A stretch of DNA of 64,000 bases from Merluccius polli (GCA_030340625.1 JAOPHQ010003130.1:1-64000), one strand, 5' to 3'; positions 23,661 to 37,400 are shown, counted from the stretch's first letter. Notes: a model not told the origin generated them from the letters alone. Translations and numbers: made by a program.

Positions 23661-26600
23661 ATAACAATGGCAACTCATTCTCTTTCTCAGTGACTCAGGA
23701 TTTACTCCTGATTACTAATAAATGCATTAAATGTAAAATAAAAATGCAGACAATATAATTGAACACCATGGCATTCAGAACATTTTACCCTTCTTAACAA
23801 TAGACAGTTCTCATTGATAAAATATGACAATACTACAATATCTCAAAAAAAGACAAAGCATTGTCAAAAATATCTTTATTCTGAGATGGTAAACTGAATG
23901 TGTCATATTCTATGATTGAAAATGAAGACGGATAAAAAAAACAAAAAACAGTAGCAGGATGTTTAGTGTGTGTGGTTGAGGTTATCAACCACACATACTC
24001 CACACAGGAGTTAACAGCTGTTGAAATCACTGAATGTGTCTGAGAGAAAGAAAATATAGCCCTAGCTCTGTAAACCTCAGGAAACGTTCCTCAAAATACA
24101 CAAATGTGTATTTTGGCATGTATGCCATTCATATTTAAAGTACAATTTGGACCAGGTATAGCGACATCACTTGAGTCAAATAGACTTATGGTCAAACATG
24201 ACTTAAGATCATAACTGAAAGTTTAATTCCAGGTTATATCACAAGTACTGAAACTTTTGAAAGCATATTGCTTATTTGTTGTAGGCCTACCATATTGGTG
24301 AATGATTTCAGCATTAGGTCTACATAAAGTACCCACTTGCCTGTGAACCCAGTGATGATAAACAATGTCCTCCCTGCCATGGGTTGGGGTGAAATCATCC
24401 AGAAACACATTTGAAACATTGACTTATATAGCCATATATTTTGCTGTTCCTTTGTTGTACTGCTTGACACGTTATTTCTGTCACCAGAACCCATTATTCA
24501 TCATGGTCTGTTCAGTGTTATGTTTCGGGTGTAAAAGGGAAAGGAAAATAATTGTAGTACAAGTACCAGCACAAATTTAACTGTTCACTGTTTGTTCAGC
24601 CTCATAATTGTGTGTGTGGGTGTTGTCTGTAGGTGTCATCACTGACATTTGCATTTGCAAAAACATTGAACTAAAATATGAATTTAACTATGTTTTGGCT
24701 TTCTACTTTATTGTCTATTTTAAAATGTGTCAGTTTTTCTAAATATATTTGTCTTAAAGGACAAACACCTAATACCCCAACCAATTCAATTCACAAATTA
24801 TCAAATCATTTCACAACCAAAAAAGTACAGAGCCAAAATGTCCAACACATTTGTATTTTTGTAGCATTTTTTTCTATGAAAGTGAAGGTGAGTATTAAAC
24901 AGACACTTTTGTTGTTGTAATATTGTTGTGCGCTTGGCAGTAACATGTGCCTTCACAGTCCTGCTAGTTAGTATGTGTTGTGTGTTTTAACTCTGATGGA
25001 AGTTAGCAGAGAGAATGTCTTACCTTGTTTGAAGACAGAGGAATTTAGCAGGCGACAGGAGGAAGGCAGGAACAGGAACAGACAGGAAGGAAACATAGAA
25101 GAGAAAAAACAAAAGAGAAAAAATATAGTTTGGTTAGATTGGTGATTCCAAAATAGCACCTGGCTTTGGAAGGGGCCGTCCACAATCATACTTACCACCT
25201 TGGTTACCCACTGTAAAGTTTGAGCATTTTGTGGTGATATGGAACTATGCATATGGTACATGCTTGTCTTGTCTGATGATATAATCTTTTTTATGAAAAT
25301 ATACAGTCTGTAAGCAATTAAACGGCAATACATTGTGAAAATGTGCCTATTCGGTTATTCTCATTTATTTAAAATCTGCGCTTTTTTTGTTAATGAAAAG
25401 CATTATTGAACTATATACAGCACATTTGAAAAATAAGAGGGATGGAACATTATAGAGAGAAACATACAAGAAAAGATGGAGGAAGAGAGAAAGAGAGGGA
25501 TAAAATATGACAAATTGAGGAAAAGAGAATATAGAGCTATACAAATACCTATGGAATGAGAGATATAGAGAGAGGTTTTATTGCTATTTTGCAAATTCAA
25601 GTAAATGTGCATTATAGTGTGTTGGCTTCAGCACAAATAAAACAAAAAAAACAATATCTGAACTCTACCAACAGTGTTAGTAGTAGCCTGTACAACAGCA
25701 ATATTATGACCTCATTGGAATACACCCTCATTCTTGAATGGCCTAGGTTATCTGAATGGTAGCAGAGGGGGTCATAGACCTAAGTAGAGCCAGAACACAG
25801 CACTTACACTGAACCCAGGCACTACCCTTTCACTTACACTGCACCCAGGCACTACCCTATAGCGACAGCAGAGGGCCTAAAGGCGAGGGCAGGGGAGGCT
25901 CCCATGCCTTATTGATGAGCTGCTTACATGCTGTGACGCCATGTGCATCTCAGAGAAGTGGGTGTGTTGTGCTCATCTTTTAGACAAAGCAGAGCAAAAC
26001 AAAGCGAAAAACAAGGCAGCTTCTCTCCACAGATGTGCCTTGTTGAAATATCTTTCTTTACCATATGATGATTTTGTATGATGGGATTTCATTCGACTGC
26101 TCTCCAACCATAATGACAATGCTGCACTTTAAAAACCATAATAACGAATTCACATAAAGAACATTTACCTAAATGAAAAACAAAAGCATAGTAGCCATTA
26201 TTCTGATGATTTCCTTGCATAACATGTAGACATTTAGATGTGAATGTAGAGCCATTATATACATGATAATGAAATGGGTCCATTTCCCTTTAAACTCCCC
26301 ACCCCCCATCCTCACACTACACCACCCCAAATAGCACAGATATCTCACTCTCCCTCCCCTCCTCCTACCAATCCAGCCTCGAGCCTCAAGACGACACTAT
26401 TCCTAGCAGAAAAACAGGGGGGGGGGGCTCCTCCCTTCTCTACAGCAATAGATGCATGGATTTATCACACACTGCCAGCTACATTTGCTGCCCCCCCTGT
26501 GGCACAGTGGACAGTGGTACAATCCTGCCAGTGAGTCAGCTTGTTGCTGTGGCAACACAGCCCACCTTGCTTCCTGCTATCGATGGAGAAAAAAAGAGGC

Positions 26601-29600
26601 CTAGAAAAAAAAGATAGAGGACATAAATGAAAGGATGGAGAAATGGCTGTGAATCGCAGACTTGAGATTTAAAAGACCTGCCTTTTTTTAATGTATAACC
26701 TATATATATGACTGCTGGTAATCTGGTAAAGGTAATTCATAATCAAAATATTTGATACAATATATAAAATCTAAATACATTGCCCCATGAATGAAATGGC
26801 TAGAAGAGGCAAACTAGCTTTGTAATAAACATGATGGGTATGGCATGGCCTGGAAATAGCACAGTATAAGGCAATGTATTGCTTTGTAAGGAACGGAAGC
26901 GATGTGCTATATTTCTCTGTCTCTCTCTTTCTCTCTGTGTCTCTCCCTTTCTCTGCAGCAGTATGGTGCAGCTAGAGAGGGGGAGGGGAAGGATACAGAG
27001 AAAGAATGACATCAGGAAGGGGGGGAAAAAGGAAAAGGGACTGACTAAAAGTGTCTGCTGCACTGACCAGGCTGAGCTATATGTTAACACTGCCCAGTAA
27101 TCACATGTCTCTTCAAAAGTGAGTTATGCAGAAGTATATCATACCATAACCATATGGTATATGACCACATAGGTCATATCACTATAATAGTAAAGGATAA
27201 TATATATAATAGTAAGTAGATTTAATGTTAAATATAATAATTATATAGAAACACAAGCCATAATGTTTGGGATCCTAATTTGCAGGACACTGGTGTGATA
27301 TGTATGTAGTGTAGTATGTAACAGAGTGAGCTAATCACTTGTCCTGCTTTCTGATTGCAGCAAAATCAAGGACAATTAGTCCACCTGGTTTTACAGCTTT
27401 GGACACCGACACACACACATACTTGTCTATTTGTCTATTCCCTGATTTGTATCTGTCGTCATGTGTGTGCATGTGTGTCTTTGCTTCGCTGTCCCACTGC
27501 TCTAAATAATCCCTAGTGTAATCCTTTCCGAACGGATCAGACTTCCACAGTCCAACTTCTACTGAAACCAACCGATACAAAACAAACAAAAGCAGCCATA
27601 TATTAAAAAAACAATGCATCGTGTGAGAATGCAATACATGTTTCTCTTTCAGTTTCACTACCTGTTATTAGCATACTCTGTAAGTTCTCACTATCTGAAA
27701 GCCACACTTAACATCATCATAACATCATCAGTTTTTCACCTCTGTTGTGAAAAACTGTGGGGATATTAATGAGCTGCCAAACTGCTATTAAATGTCTTTG
27801 TCAGTCCCATTACTGGAATCCAAAGCTAGCAAATATCAATATGCGTCAACCAGCTAACAACAAAACCACTGTTACCAACTCTACCCTTTAGCCCTTCAAC
27901 ACATTTGCAGTCCTTCAATCAGTGGAACTGCCAACTGCAATCTAAACCACAAGCCCTAAATATAGGCACATAAAGGCACCAAGAAAACATAAACATAAAC
28001 ATATTGAGATTATTATGTGGTCATGTAGATTTTAAATAATGTATTAGCTAAAATATATTCAATATAATTGGGTCCTTAATTTTGTGGCAATTATTTAAGT
28101 AAATATCAAATACAAATGTTTGAAATAAAATCCACTTATTCTAGTTAAATAAAACATAAGCATCCTATTTATTAGTTATTTATTAGTTTGTTGGCAAGAG
28201 CCCAGTTTCTGACTTTTCCTTCAGACTGGGCCAAGCTGCATGGGACTGTTGTCAAAATGGTCGTTAATAGGCCTAGAGTCCCGAATCGGGGCCCCTGGGC
28301 TGGTAAGGACAACATGTATGGTGGGATATGCTATATCACACAACAAAATCAGCAATGACAGAGAGAGACAGAGACTCAGCAGCAACATAAAGTTGGCTTC
28401 TGCTGGCAAGGCTACGCTAATGTAGTAGTGTGATGTTGCGCTATATTATAAACAGGGTATTTTGGAAGAATTTTATATGGCTCGAAACAGACTTTTATTT
28501 TGAAGAACGCGAGTTAGCATTTCCACTGTCATGTTTCCTATGTTCCTTAAGTGTTGTTGTTTTGTTGCCAGTATGTTTTTATGAAATTGGGTAAATAGGT
28601 ATGTTGGGCTTCATGCTAAGTTTAGACAAGCGAGCAACATATGTTTTTCTGTTTTTCATGCTATACAATACAATATTTTTGTTTAGGTGTTAATTATTTC
28701 CTTTTTGTTTTCTGTTTGAATCTACTCATTAAATAAATAACTATTAAGGGTCTCGTTTCATTTATATTAACTCAATACCAAACATTGTTATATCTAATTA
28801 AAAATAATGCTCTTATCTTTTCTTACAAAACCGACAGTGAGTGGAAAAACCATGAACAACACAATGCATAATGCAAGGCTTAGGGGACCCTGACCATATA
28901 AGTTTTTGACAAGCCAGATAACATAGAATAGCCGATAACATTAACATTTGTATAGTTTGATGTCTGTAACTCATAATAAGATGCCACAACCCATCCACAT
29001 GAGCTCAACATGAAACCGCAAGGATGCTTAGTGTAGTTATCTGCACAAACATACATTATGAGTTAAAACACAGCAACAATGAAGACGGTGGAACTGCCAC
29101 AGTACTGGAATCACAGCTCTACAGACCTCAAAATACTTCCCCTATATTTTGTTCTTTATGTTGTTTAGACAGTTTTAGGTGTGTATGCAGGCACATCCTT
29201 GTATTTGTTCACAGCCACATAATTGACATCACACATAGAATCCCAGCAGCCATATCACTGCTGACCAAACTACTTGGTTGAAAAAGGGGGTGGTCAAAAG
29301 AAACACAAAGACTCGTAGACAAATTGTCGCTATAAGATGGCAGTAAAAAACGGTTAAGGACAAACATCTGGGACCTTTTGATCTTTTAAACTTTTGACCT
29401 GAGACATAATTTTACCCAAAAATGTTCATTTAAAAATCATTGTTATATTTCCATCTCCATCATGCAACAAGCCTTTTGAGTTGTATAATAAGTAATGTTA
29501 CTTATTGCATTTATAAACCAACATGATATCTGAACACATGGTCTGAATAAAAACTAAAAAACAGGATGAAACCTTTAGGTGACTATGAACTTTGACCCCC

Positions 29601-30423
29601 TGTGGGGACACTATTAACCACAAGGATTTACAATCCTCAGTAAAACCCTTCCCAAGCTAACAAGTCATGAGAAACTGCGACCTAGAGATTAGTGAAGTCA
29701 CAACAGGAAAAGCAGACATATGTGTGCGATTAGTTTCATTAAGACAGAATGCTTCCAGGGGTTACACAGTATGTCTCACTTCCTGACTTCTGTTGGATGT
29801 TTATGAGTGCCTCACCCACCACTATATCCTCATGGCAAAATAAAGTAGCAAACAATCACAATCCCACGTTTAAAACACACGCACGCACGCACACACAATC
29901 GAATACGATTCCTATTGTCTCCGTCCACACCAGGAAGTTATGTTGTTAATGGGGGCATCTGCAAGCATCTGCAAGTGTAATGCTCCACTTGTGTTGTCTG
30001 GTATATAAACTAATTTAGACAGCAGCAGAAACCTTTAAAAAACCGGGCTGTATTAAATATAAAGAAGGAGGGCGGGGTGTATGCAGCACTATTCAGAATC
30101 ACTGTAATAAAGTGCTTCTATCTTGCATGCAGCTAGACGGCAATATACTCTGGTCTAATTCTGGACTGACTGCTATTAGCCCGATATTCACTCTATCATG
30201 CATGTTCGGTGCCTGCCCCAGTTCCTTACACAACAGTGCGATTGACTATTTGCAGTAGAGCACAGTGTTCTCCTTCCTCTAATCTCATTCCCCTTTTTTC
30301 ATCCCTCTTTCACACCACAAAGACATCTTGTTATGTATGTTCCCATCACTCCCAAGCACCCCTGCTCCTCACCCTGCTACAAACGTGACCCCCTCCCTCC
30401 AGACCCTCTATTTCCTCTTCACT

Positions 30424-30426
<3 letters not shown>

Positions 30427-30467
<41 letters not shown>
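30427..30467. repeat. (GA)n microsatellite
   Basis: About 40 bp of GA dinucleotides. It creates the Arg/Glu-rich open frames on the plus strand, which are not genes. Confidence 0.95.
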
Positions 30468-30468
<1 letters not shown>

Positions 30469-31453
30469 AAAATGGCTCCCTCGCATCACCAAACACGGAT
30501 GCTGCGCAGGGGATGGTGGAGGCTGAACCAGTTACAGCGTGTCTCTCTTCCCCTCCCCCTCCTGCTTTTCCTTTCTCTGCCTCTCTGCAGCTCCCTCCCT
30601 CCCTCTTTCACAGGGCCTCCATCACATCTGTCCATGTTCTCTCCTCAGCGTCAACCCTTGCATTGTGTACAGCTTCCTCCAGTGTACATTTGTTATTTTC
30701 AAGCTCTTACTCAATGATAATTGTTTTAATTTACTTTTTCTGGCCTTGCATTTTCATGACCCTCTTGTTCTGTAAGTGCAGGCTTCATACAATAATAAGT
30801 ATAGAAAGAGTGAAAATGGTTGCAGCATGTAAAGCAGGGAATTAGGTCAGTGAATCTATAGTGTGTGTGACAGTGTGTTGTCCTTGAGTATGTGAAGGAA
30901 ATGTTCCACTGCAGTGACGCCTCAATGCAGCAACTCTCCTCTACAATTAAAATACATAAATGTGCACAATGGAGGTCATTTATGATGGAAATAATAGACT
31001 ACATCTGTTAAATGTAGAATATATACATTTTGCATTCAATACTGGACCATACAGGGATAAGAATGACACGTATGTATAAAAATATGTATTCCGTATCTAA
31101 ACCAATTCAGGCACACAGAAATAGTCACACTAATAGGATGAAAGGCATTTACAAAACTCACATTGTTAGAACTAATATCAGGATACAACCAAGTAGCCAC
31201 AGTAGTGTTTGTATGCTTTTGGAGTAACTGAGCAACAATATATAACAATAACATATTTCTGTGTTCAAATCTTCCTGTTTGTATTGCTGCAGGCTTTGAA
31301 TATGTTTAAATTACCTAATGGACTCCAATTCAAAACATAATGTGGTAAGTTATAACCATTCCAAACTCAAATAATATGAAAAAGGATAAAGAAAGCGTGT
31401 TAATTCACAACGCCTTCGACAAACTAACGATGGAGACATCCGCGAGGTCTCAC

Positions 31454-33865
31454 CTCTGTTATCAAATCCACGGAGTGCGTCGTCGACCTCGACATTGTCT
31501 GGGTGACATTGTGGTCGCGGTTTAAGGTGCTCTGATTGAAAGGCTTGATGCAATCAGTCAGCTGACTCTTGCAAGTGTCAGTCGTTCCACAAACATCGTA
31601 ATTGAACGCATGCTTCAATGTACCAGTTCCTACATCAGCGTACAGAGGCGGATAATACGGAATGACTGGAAGATTTACACCTGATTTGTAGATGTGACGC
31701 TCGTGCCTCCATCTGTAGATTTTCACTGAGATAATAACTACTAAACATGTGATGAATAGAAAGGAAACTACAGCCAAAGCCAAGACTAAGTAAAAAGTCA
31801 GGTTGTCATTGTACTCCTTGTCGTGTGTCAAATCAGTGAACTCCGAGAGCACTTCAGGGAAGCTGTCCGCCACCGCCACGTTAACAATGACTGTAGCTGA
31901 ACGAGAGGGCTGTCCGTTGTCCTCCACTATAACAGTCAGTCTTTGTTTCACAGCATCTTTGTCAGTGACTTGGCGGATAGTTCTTATTTCTCCATTCTGT
32001 AAGCCCACTTCAAACAGCGCCCTGTCTGTGGCTTTCTGTAGTTTATAGGAGAGCCAGGCATTCTGTCCAGAGTCCACATCAACAGCCACCACTTTAGTGA
32101 CCAGATAGCCCACATCTGCTGAACGAGGTACCATTTCAGCCACCAGAGAACCACCAGTCTGGACTGGATACAGAACCTGAGGGGCATTGTCGTTCTGGTC
32201 CTGGATCAGTATTTTCACACTCACATTGCTACTGAGGGGAGGAGAGCCTCCATCTTGGGCTTTAACACTAACTGTAAACTCTTTTCTTTGCTCATAATCA
32301 AAAGATCGCACAGCCATTATCTCCCCACTCTCTGCATTCACCGAAAAGTATGCTGAAGTCAACATTTCATTAACCTGGTTATCATTAAGGAAATATGAAA
32401 TGCGTGCATTGTTCCCAACATCTTTGTCGTTAGCTTTGACAGAGAGCACTGACTTTCCAGGTAAGTTGTTTTCACTGATGTATGCAATTAACGACTGTTG
32501 TGAGAACAATGGGGTGTTGTCATTTACGTCTGAAATTTTCAGAGTAATTGTCTTGTTGACAGAGAAAGGGGGGGATCCTCCATCAGTGGCAGTCACTGTT
32601 ATGTTATACTCTGGTGCTATTTCACGGTCTAAAGCATTGTCAGTCACCAAACGATAGAAATTAGATGAGTCCGACTTGATTGTGAAAGGTAAATCTGGGC
32701 TGATAAAACATTTAACTTGACCATTTTTACCTGAGTCTAAATCTTTGATATTTAACATGGCTATGACTGTCTCTGGCACTGAGTCTTCAGCTATGGGATT
32801 TGAAAAGGATATGATATTAATAATTGGCGCATTGTCATTGACATCAATTACATCAATTAGTATCTTGCTTGTATCTGTTAAGCCACCTTTGTCTTTGGCT
32901 TCTACGTCAATTTCATAATGTTTGGCTTTTTCATAATCTAATGCACCAGTCATAGTGACTTTCCCAGTATTTGTGTCTATATTAAACATAGACGATGCAC
33001 TGTTGGTATTTTGAGAAAAATACACGATTTCTCCATTTGGTCCTTGGTCCATATCAGTGGCACTGACTTTTAGAATTACACTCCCTTTCAACGCATTTTC
33101 TGGGACATTTACCCTGAACACGGGGTGACTAAAAACAGGAGCATTATCATTTGCGTCCACAACAATAACGTTTATTTTAACTGACCCCGATTTCTGAGGA
33201 TTTCCACCGTCATATGCTGTCAATATTAATTTATGCTCGTCTTGCTTTTCTCTGTCTAGCGACGTCTCTAGAACCATTTCAACATACTTCGTACCATCGG
33301 GGCGAGACAGCATATTTAATTTAAAATGATCCGTAGGATTTAGTTTGTATGTTTGAAGCGTATTCAATGACACATCAGGATCTTTTGCACTATCAAGCGA
33401 AAAACGAGACCCCTTTACAGCCATCTCGCTGATCTCAAAATGAATCTCCTTCTTAGCAAAAGCCGGGGCGTTATCATTTATATCGACAATTTCGACATCT
33501 ATACGGTGCAGCTCCATTGGGTTATCTAATATAATCTGAAAATGTAAAGAACATGGAGACAATTGACCGCACAGGACTTCTCTGTCTATTATTTTGGCAA
33601 CGACTAACGTCCCTTTGTCAGAATTCAAACCGATGTACTCACTGTCGTCCTCGGTAAATATACGAGCGCGACCAGATTTCAGCCTATTAATATCCAAACC
33701 TAGGTCCACAACGATGTTCCCCACGACGGACCCCGTCGCCATTTCCTCGGGAATTGAATAACGGACCTGCCCGAGCAATACATGAGCAATAGAAACAAAG
33801 AGGAACAGCTGAAAGACAATTCCTTGTAATCCACAACAAAGGCGGTTCATCATTTTAAAATCCAC
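31454..33865 (-). CDS. pcdhg: Clustered protocadherin variable exon with unique tail (M)
   Basis: Intact 804-codon exon: leader of about 33 residues (LFLFVSIAHVLLGQ), EC1 with Cys99-x5-Cys105, first linker DINDN at 128-132 and four further xNDN linkers, EC6, membrane helix NLTFYLVLALAVVSFLFITC. The exon ends ITE|GTGAGA (donor GT at 31452-31453). The end of the ectodomain, the helix and YRWR are the same as in the right group. After that the tail is its own, keeping only LPVIPYYPP, GTGTL and a changed YDVCGTTD before a Ser/Thr-rich end. EC1-EC4 stand apart from both groups. No CGCT element or TGTACA block is seen in the 500 bases upstream. Single copy, distinct tail and missing CSE recall mammalian C-type isoforms, but the sequence does not place it firmly there. 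Confidence 0.9.
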
Positions 33866-34382
33866 GAGAAAGCCGTGGTTAGAAGATCAAAATTAGCGAA
33901 ACCAAAAACAACAACAACTGGTCCTTTGTCGGCGTAAGCCGAGTAATATGTGGTAGGCTACACTGTTTCGCACAACGAAAAAAAGGACTGACGAAAGTGA
34001 TATCACCATCTTCAAACTAATACACAGTGGCACCTAGAGACCTAAAATAATACTGCAACAGTCACAGAAAAGAAATAGATATATAAAGAAGACATGCAGA
34101 TAGCTATAACAATAACATGCTTGTTACTGTCCATGGTGCTGAAAAATAAAATCACTGCCTATATTTGCCTATATTAGGTATAACAGGGTTTTACATGATG
34201 TCACGGACATTCCAAGCCTTTTCACCATTATAATACCAATAATAACAACTGGTTGGTTATTCTCGGATGTCTGGTCGAGAAGTACCAAGATGGCGGCTTG
34301 GAATGTGCTTGATTTTGAAACGTAAGAGCACATGATTGAAACCTTCCTATATACGTTATGTGTCGATTATGAAATATCTAAC
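33866..34382. other. Spacer between M and R1
   Basis: Should contain the promoter of M, yet no TAGCGGCC core and no CTTTGTACAG block are seen. It holds the RE1 site that follows R1. Otherwise AT-rich. Confidence 0.55.
34123..34143 (-). promoter_or_regulatory. RE1/REST site downstream of R1
   Basis: Minus strand TTCAGCACCATGGACAGTAA then C; 19 of 21 bases agree with the RE1 consensus (TTCAGCACC-AT-GGACAGCACC). Best match in the window. It lies about 240 bases beyond the R1 donor and about 260 above the M start. Confidence 0.8.
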
Positions 34383-36785
34383 CTCTAGTGGAGAGTCTGG
34401 TTCATCCAGGATGCTCTTTTCACTCTGTATTCGCTGCATGGTCCCTGTAGAACTGGGGTCCATTATGAGAACGTTCTGACTACCAGCTCTGCCGAACTTA
34501 CAGTCACTCTTTCTGGAGTCAGTGGTCCTGCACACCTCGTAATTGTACACGTGCTGGAGAGTCCCTGTCCCCAAAGTATCTGAGTAACGTGGTGGATAGT
34601 ATGGAATCACCGGGAGATTGGAGTGATACAGGATACGAGACTGTCTCCATCTGTAGATTTTCACTGAGATAATAACCACTAAACACGTGATGAAGAGAAA
34701 GGAAACTACAGCCAAAGCCAAGACTAAGTAAAAAGTCAGGTTGTCATTGTACTCCTTGTCGTGTGTAAAATCAGTGAACTCCGAGAGCACTTCAGGGAAG
34801 CTGTCCGCCACCGCCACGTTAACAATGACTGTAGCTGAACGAGAGGGCTGTCCGTTGTCCTCCACTATAACAGTCAATCTTTGTTTCACAGCATCTTTAT
34901 CAGTTACTTGGCGGATAGTTCTTATTTCTCCATTTTGTAAGCCTACTTCAAACAGCGCCCTGTCTGTGGCTTTCTGTAGTTTGTAGGAGAGCCAGGCATT
35001 CTGTCCGGAGTCCACATCAACAGCCACCACTTTAGTGACCAGATAGCCCACATCTGCTGAACGAGGCACCATTTCAGCCACCAGAGAACCACCCGTCTGG
35101 ACTGGATACAGAACCTGAGGGGTGTTGTCGTTCTGGTCCTGGATCAGTATTTTCACACTCACATTACTACTGAGGGGAGGAGAGCCTCCATCTTGTGCTT
35201 TAACATGAAACTGAAAATCTTTAATCTGCTCGTAGTCAAAAGAGCGGACTGCATGTATAACTCCACTGTCAGCACTAACAGACACATAAGAGGAGACGGG
35301 CACGCCGTTTAAAGAGGTGTCCTCTAATATATAAGAGACACGTGCATTCTGATTCCAGTCCGCATCTCTTGCATTCAGTGTGAATATAGAGATACCCGGT
35401 ACGTTGTTTTCTACAATGTGTCCTTCGTATGATTTTTTAACAAAGACAGGCGCGTTATCGTTCACGTCTAGGATCTGTAGGGCGATTGTGACGCTGCTAG
35501 AAAGTGAAGGCACTCCCTGATCAGAACACGTCACACTGATATTATACTCGGAGGCTTTCTCTCTGTCTAAATCACTGTCTGTCACTAAACTGAAGAAGTT
35601 ATTTGATGACGACTTCAATGCAAAAGGAATTTCATCGTTTATTGAGCATTGAACTTGGCCATTTTCACCTGAATCAGCATCTTCAATATTGATCATGGTT
35701 ACGACTGTGTTAGGTTTAGCGTCTTCTGATATTACATTGGATTTAGACATAATGTGAATATCAGGTTTGTTGTCATTCACATCAAGGACTTCCACGACTA
35801 ATTTACAAGAGTCAACCAGTCCTCCCTCATCACTAGCACGTATATTAATCTGAAATGTTCGGGCTTTTTCGTAGTCAATATTTTTGCTCAACCTCACTTC
35901 ACCGTTTTCTTCATTTACTTCAAATATTCCAAGCGTATGACCTAACATACTTGAAATGGAGTACGTTATTTTACCATTCGCGCCGTCATCTGCATCTGTC
36001 GCAGTGACCGTAGTAACAACTGTTCCTAATGGAGCGCCTTCTTTAATAGACGCTTTGTAAACAGACTGTGTGAAAACGGGTGCGTTATCATTGGCGTCTA
36101 AAACAGAGATCAGGATTTGCATTGTTCCAGACATCTGCGGCTCTCCGCCATCGACTGCCGTTAACACTAAAGAAAGGTGCTCATGTTGTTCTCTATCGAG
36201 AGGTTTCTCTACAACCATTTCGATGTTTGTAATATCCCCTGCTTGACTGTGTAATTTAAGGGCGAAGTTATCTGTTGGTTTTAGGATATATGTTCGTAAG
36301 CCATTCGTCCCGACGTCCGGATCAAGCGCCCTGTCTAATATAAATTTAGCTCCAATTACAGCTGACTCGCTGATTTTAAATTTCACATCGCTTTTTTGAA
36401 AGACTGGAGGGTTATCATTCACGTCTGTAATCTCGATACTTATACTGTAAAATTCCATCGGATTTTCTAATATTATCTGGAAATGCAGCGCACAAGGCGT
36501 CGTTTGTCCACATATCGCCTCTCTGTCTATCCTGTCTTTGATAACGAGGACTCCTCTTTCCCTATTCAGCTCGACATATTCGATGCTGTCACGTGTAAAA
36601 ATACGTGCTTTACCTGACTTCAGTCTTTTCACATCCAAACCTAAATCCTGTGCAATGTTACCAACTACAGAGCCTTTCGCCATCTCTTCAGGTATGGTGT
36701 AGCTGACCTGCCCATGCACCGAGTTGAGATAAACGATCCATAAAAATAAAAGCAATCCGACGTAATGTTCCATTGTTCTTTCCAT
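34383..36785 (-). CDS. pcdhg: Clustered protocadherin gamma-A-like variable exon, right subcluster (R1)
   Basis: Intact 801-codon exon. Leader to about residue 25 (LLLFLWIVYLNSVHG), EC1 with Cys92-x5-Cys98, xNDN linkers at about 121-125, 230-234, 335-339, 440-444 and 550-554, helix about 683-709, then a tail with VIPYYPPRYSDTLGTGTLQH and EVCRTTDSRKSD, ending SPLE|GTTAGA (donor GT at 34381-34382). The EVC..TDSRKS motif is shared with mammalian gamma-A tails. The second Met (MEHYVG, 36773) is an alternative start. EC1-EC4 are nearly identical to R2 and R3; from about residue 477 (WNQNARVSYILED) on it matches all right exons. It is the 3'-most member of its group, followed by the different exon M. 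Confidence 0.94.
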
Positions 36786-37020
36786 ACTGGCGTTGTATTC
36801 ACAATGAAAACGTAAAGATCCCTTTTTGACTTTGATATTCCTCAGATTCTCAGCCTACACGTCGACAACCGCTGACATGTTGAAGGAAAGAAACAAAGAG
36901 CGATGCTGCTTCACGGTGTTTCGTGCTCCATGTAAAATGCAACGCGTTCGTCCACAGACGGGAAAAAATCAAAACGATATGGTGGGAGGTACTGCACACG
37001 ATTGCCTTAACGGGAACATT

Positions 37021-37055
37021 TTGGTCTATAGCGGCCCTCTGAGTTCAAAAGGTAA
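37021..37055 (-). promoter_or_regulatory. CGCT-type conserved sequence element of R1
   Basis: Plus strand TCTATAGCGGCCCTCTGAGT; in gene sense CAGAGGGCCGCTATAGA. This matches the CGCT-cored CSE of clustered Pcdh promoters, which in mammals binds CTCF. The core lies about 246 bases above the first ATG. Confidence 0.8.
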
Positions 37056-37323
37056 AATTACAATACATTTTAATCAAACAATATTTTAATAGATATGCCT
37101 AATAATTAATGAAGGCAAAGTTGTTTCGGCAGAAAACGATTGTGGCGTAAACTGCACTAATCACATGTAACAAAAACTTATAAGTCATTATAAAATAGAT
37201 TTGAACGGAAACATATGTGGCGATGATGTGAATCATGAACTCCGTGTTTGAATAGGTCTACTGCTGAATGAAGAAAAGAGGAATCAAGTTAGAAAAAGCC
37301 TATCGATTCATAAAGTAAATACA

Positions 37324-37344
37324 GTAGCTGACCATGGTGCTAGA
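37324..37344 (-). promoter_or_regulatory. RE1-like site downstream of R2
   Basis: Plus strand GTAGCTGACCATGGTGCTAG then A; 16 of 21 bases fit RE1. About 60 bases beyond the R2 donor. Confidence 0.55.
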
Positions 37345-37400
37345 AATTAGTGAAACGATGGATCAATATAAAATAGAACATTTCGTCAGCGATTTCTAAC

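Larger units (their letters stand above)
22640..31453. other. Intergenic interval between left subcluster and middle exon
   Basis: About 8.8 kb with no recognisable exon. I looked on the minus strand for gamma constant exon 1 (motif around NTDWRF) and alpha constant exon 1 (PDWRY) and found none. It contains a (CT)n/(ACTC)n microsatellite, a GC-rich patch with a split RE1, a (GA)n run and mostly AT-rich unique-looking sequence. The words AAGGAGCAATATGTAATA near 22897 look like part of a dispersed fish repeat, but I could not define it. Small open frames here have no domain features. Confidence 0.55.
36786..37400. other. Spacers between right exons R1 to R5
   Basis: This spacer (R1-R2) and those at 39792-40427, 42820-43365, 45770-46391 and 48828-49371 have one plan. 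From high to low coordinate each holds the donor of the next exon, an RE1-like site, AT-rich sequence, the CSE and a ~240-base leader. In the R1-R4 leaders a GGGAGGT or GGGATGTG word lies between CSE and ATG. No other genes. Confidence 0.65.

Noticed and set aside
23426..23662. Minus-strand 78-codon frame across the GC-rich patch
   Set aside because: No recognisable motif; GC-rich DNA yields long frames by chance.
24968..25333. Pyrimidine tract and AAACAAG|GTAAGA on the minus strand near 25025, resembling splice signals
   Set aside because: No coding exon with protocadherin constant-region motifs on either side; a chance splice-like word.
30328..30845. Plus-strand frames of 129 and 170 codons
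   Set aside because: Low-complexity Arg/Glu from a GA run and Ser/Pro/Leu from a CT-rich stretch; no domain or splice support.
34741..34986. Plus-strand 81-codon frame (MSLYSLSCVKSVNS...) under every right exon
   Set aside because: Antisense shadow of the EC6 region, repeated for the same reason.
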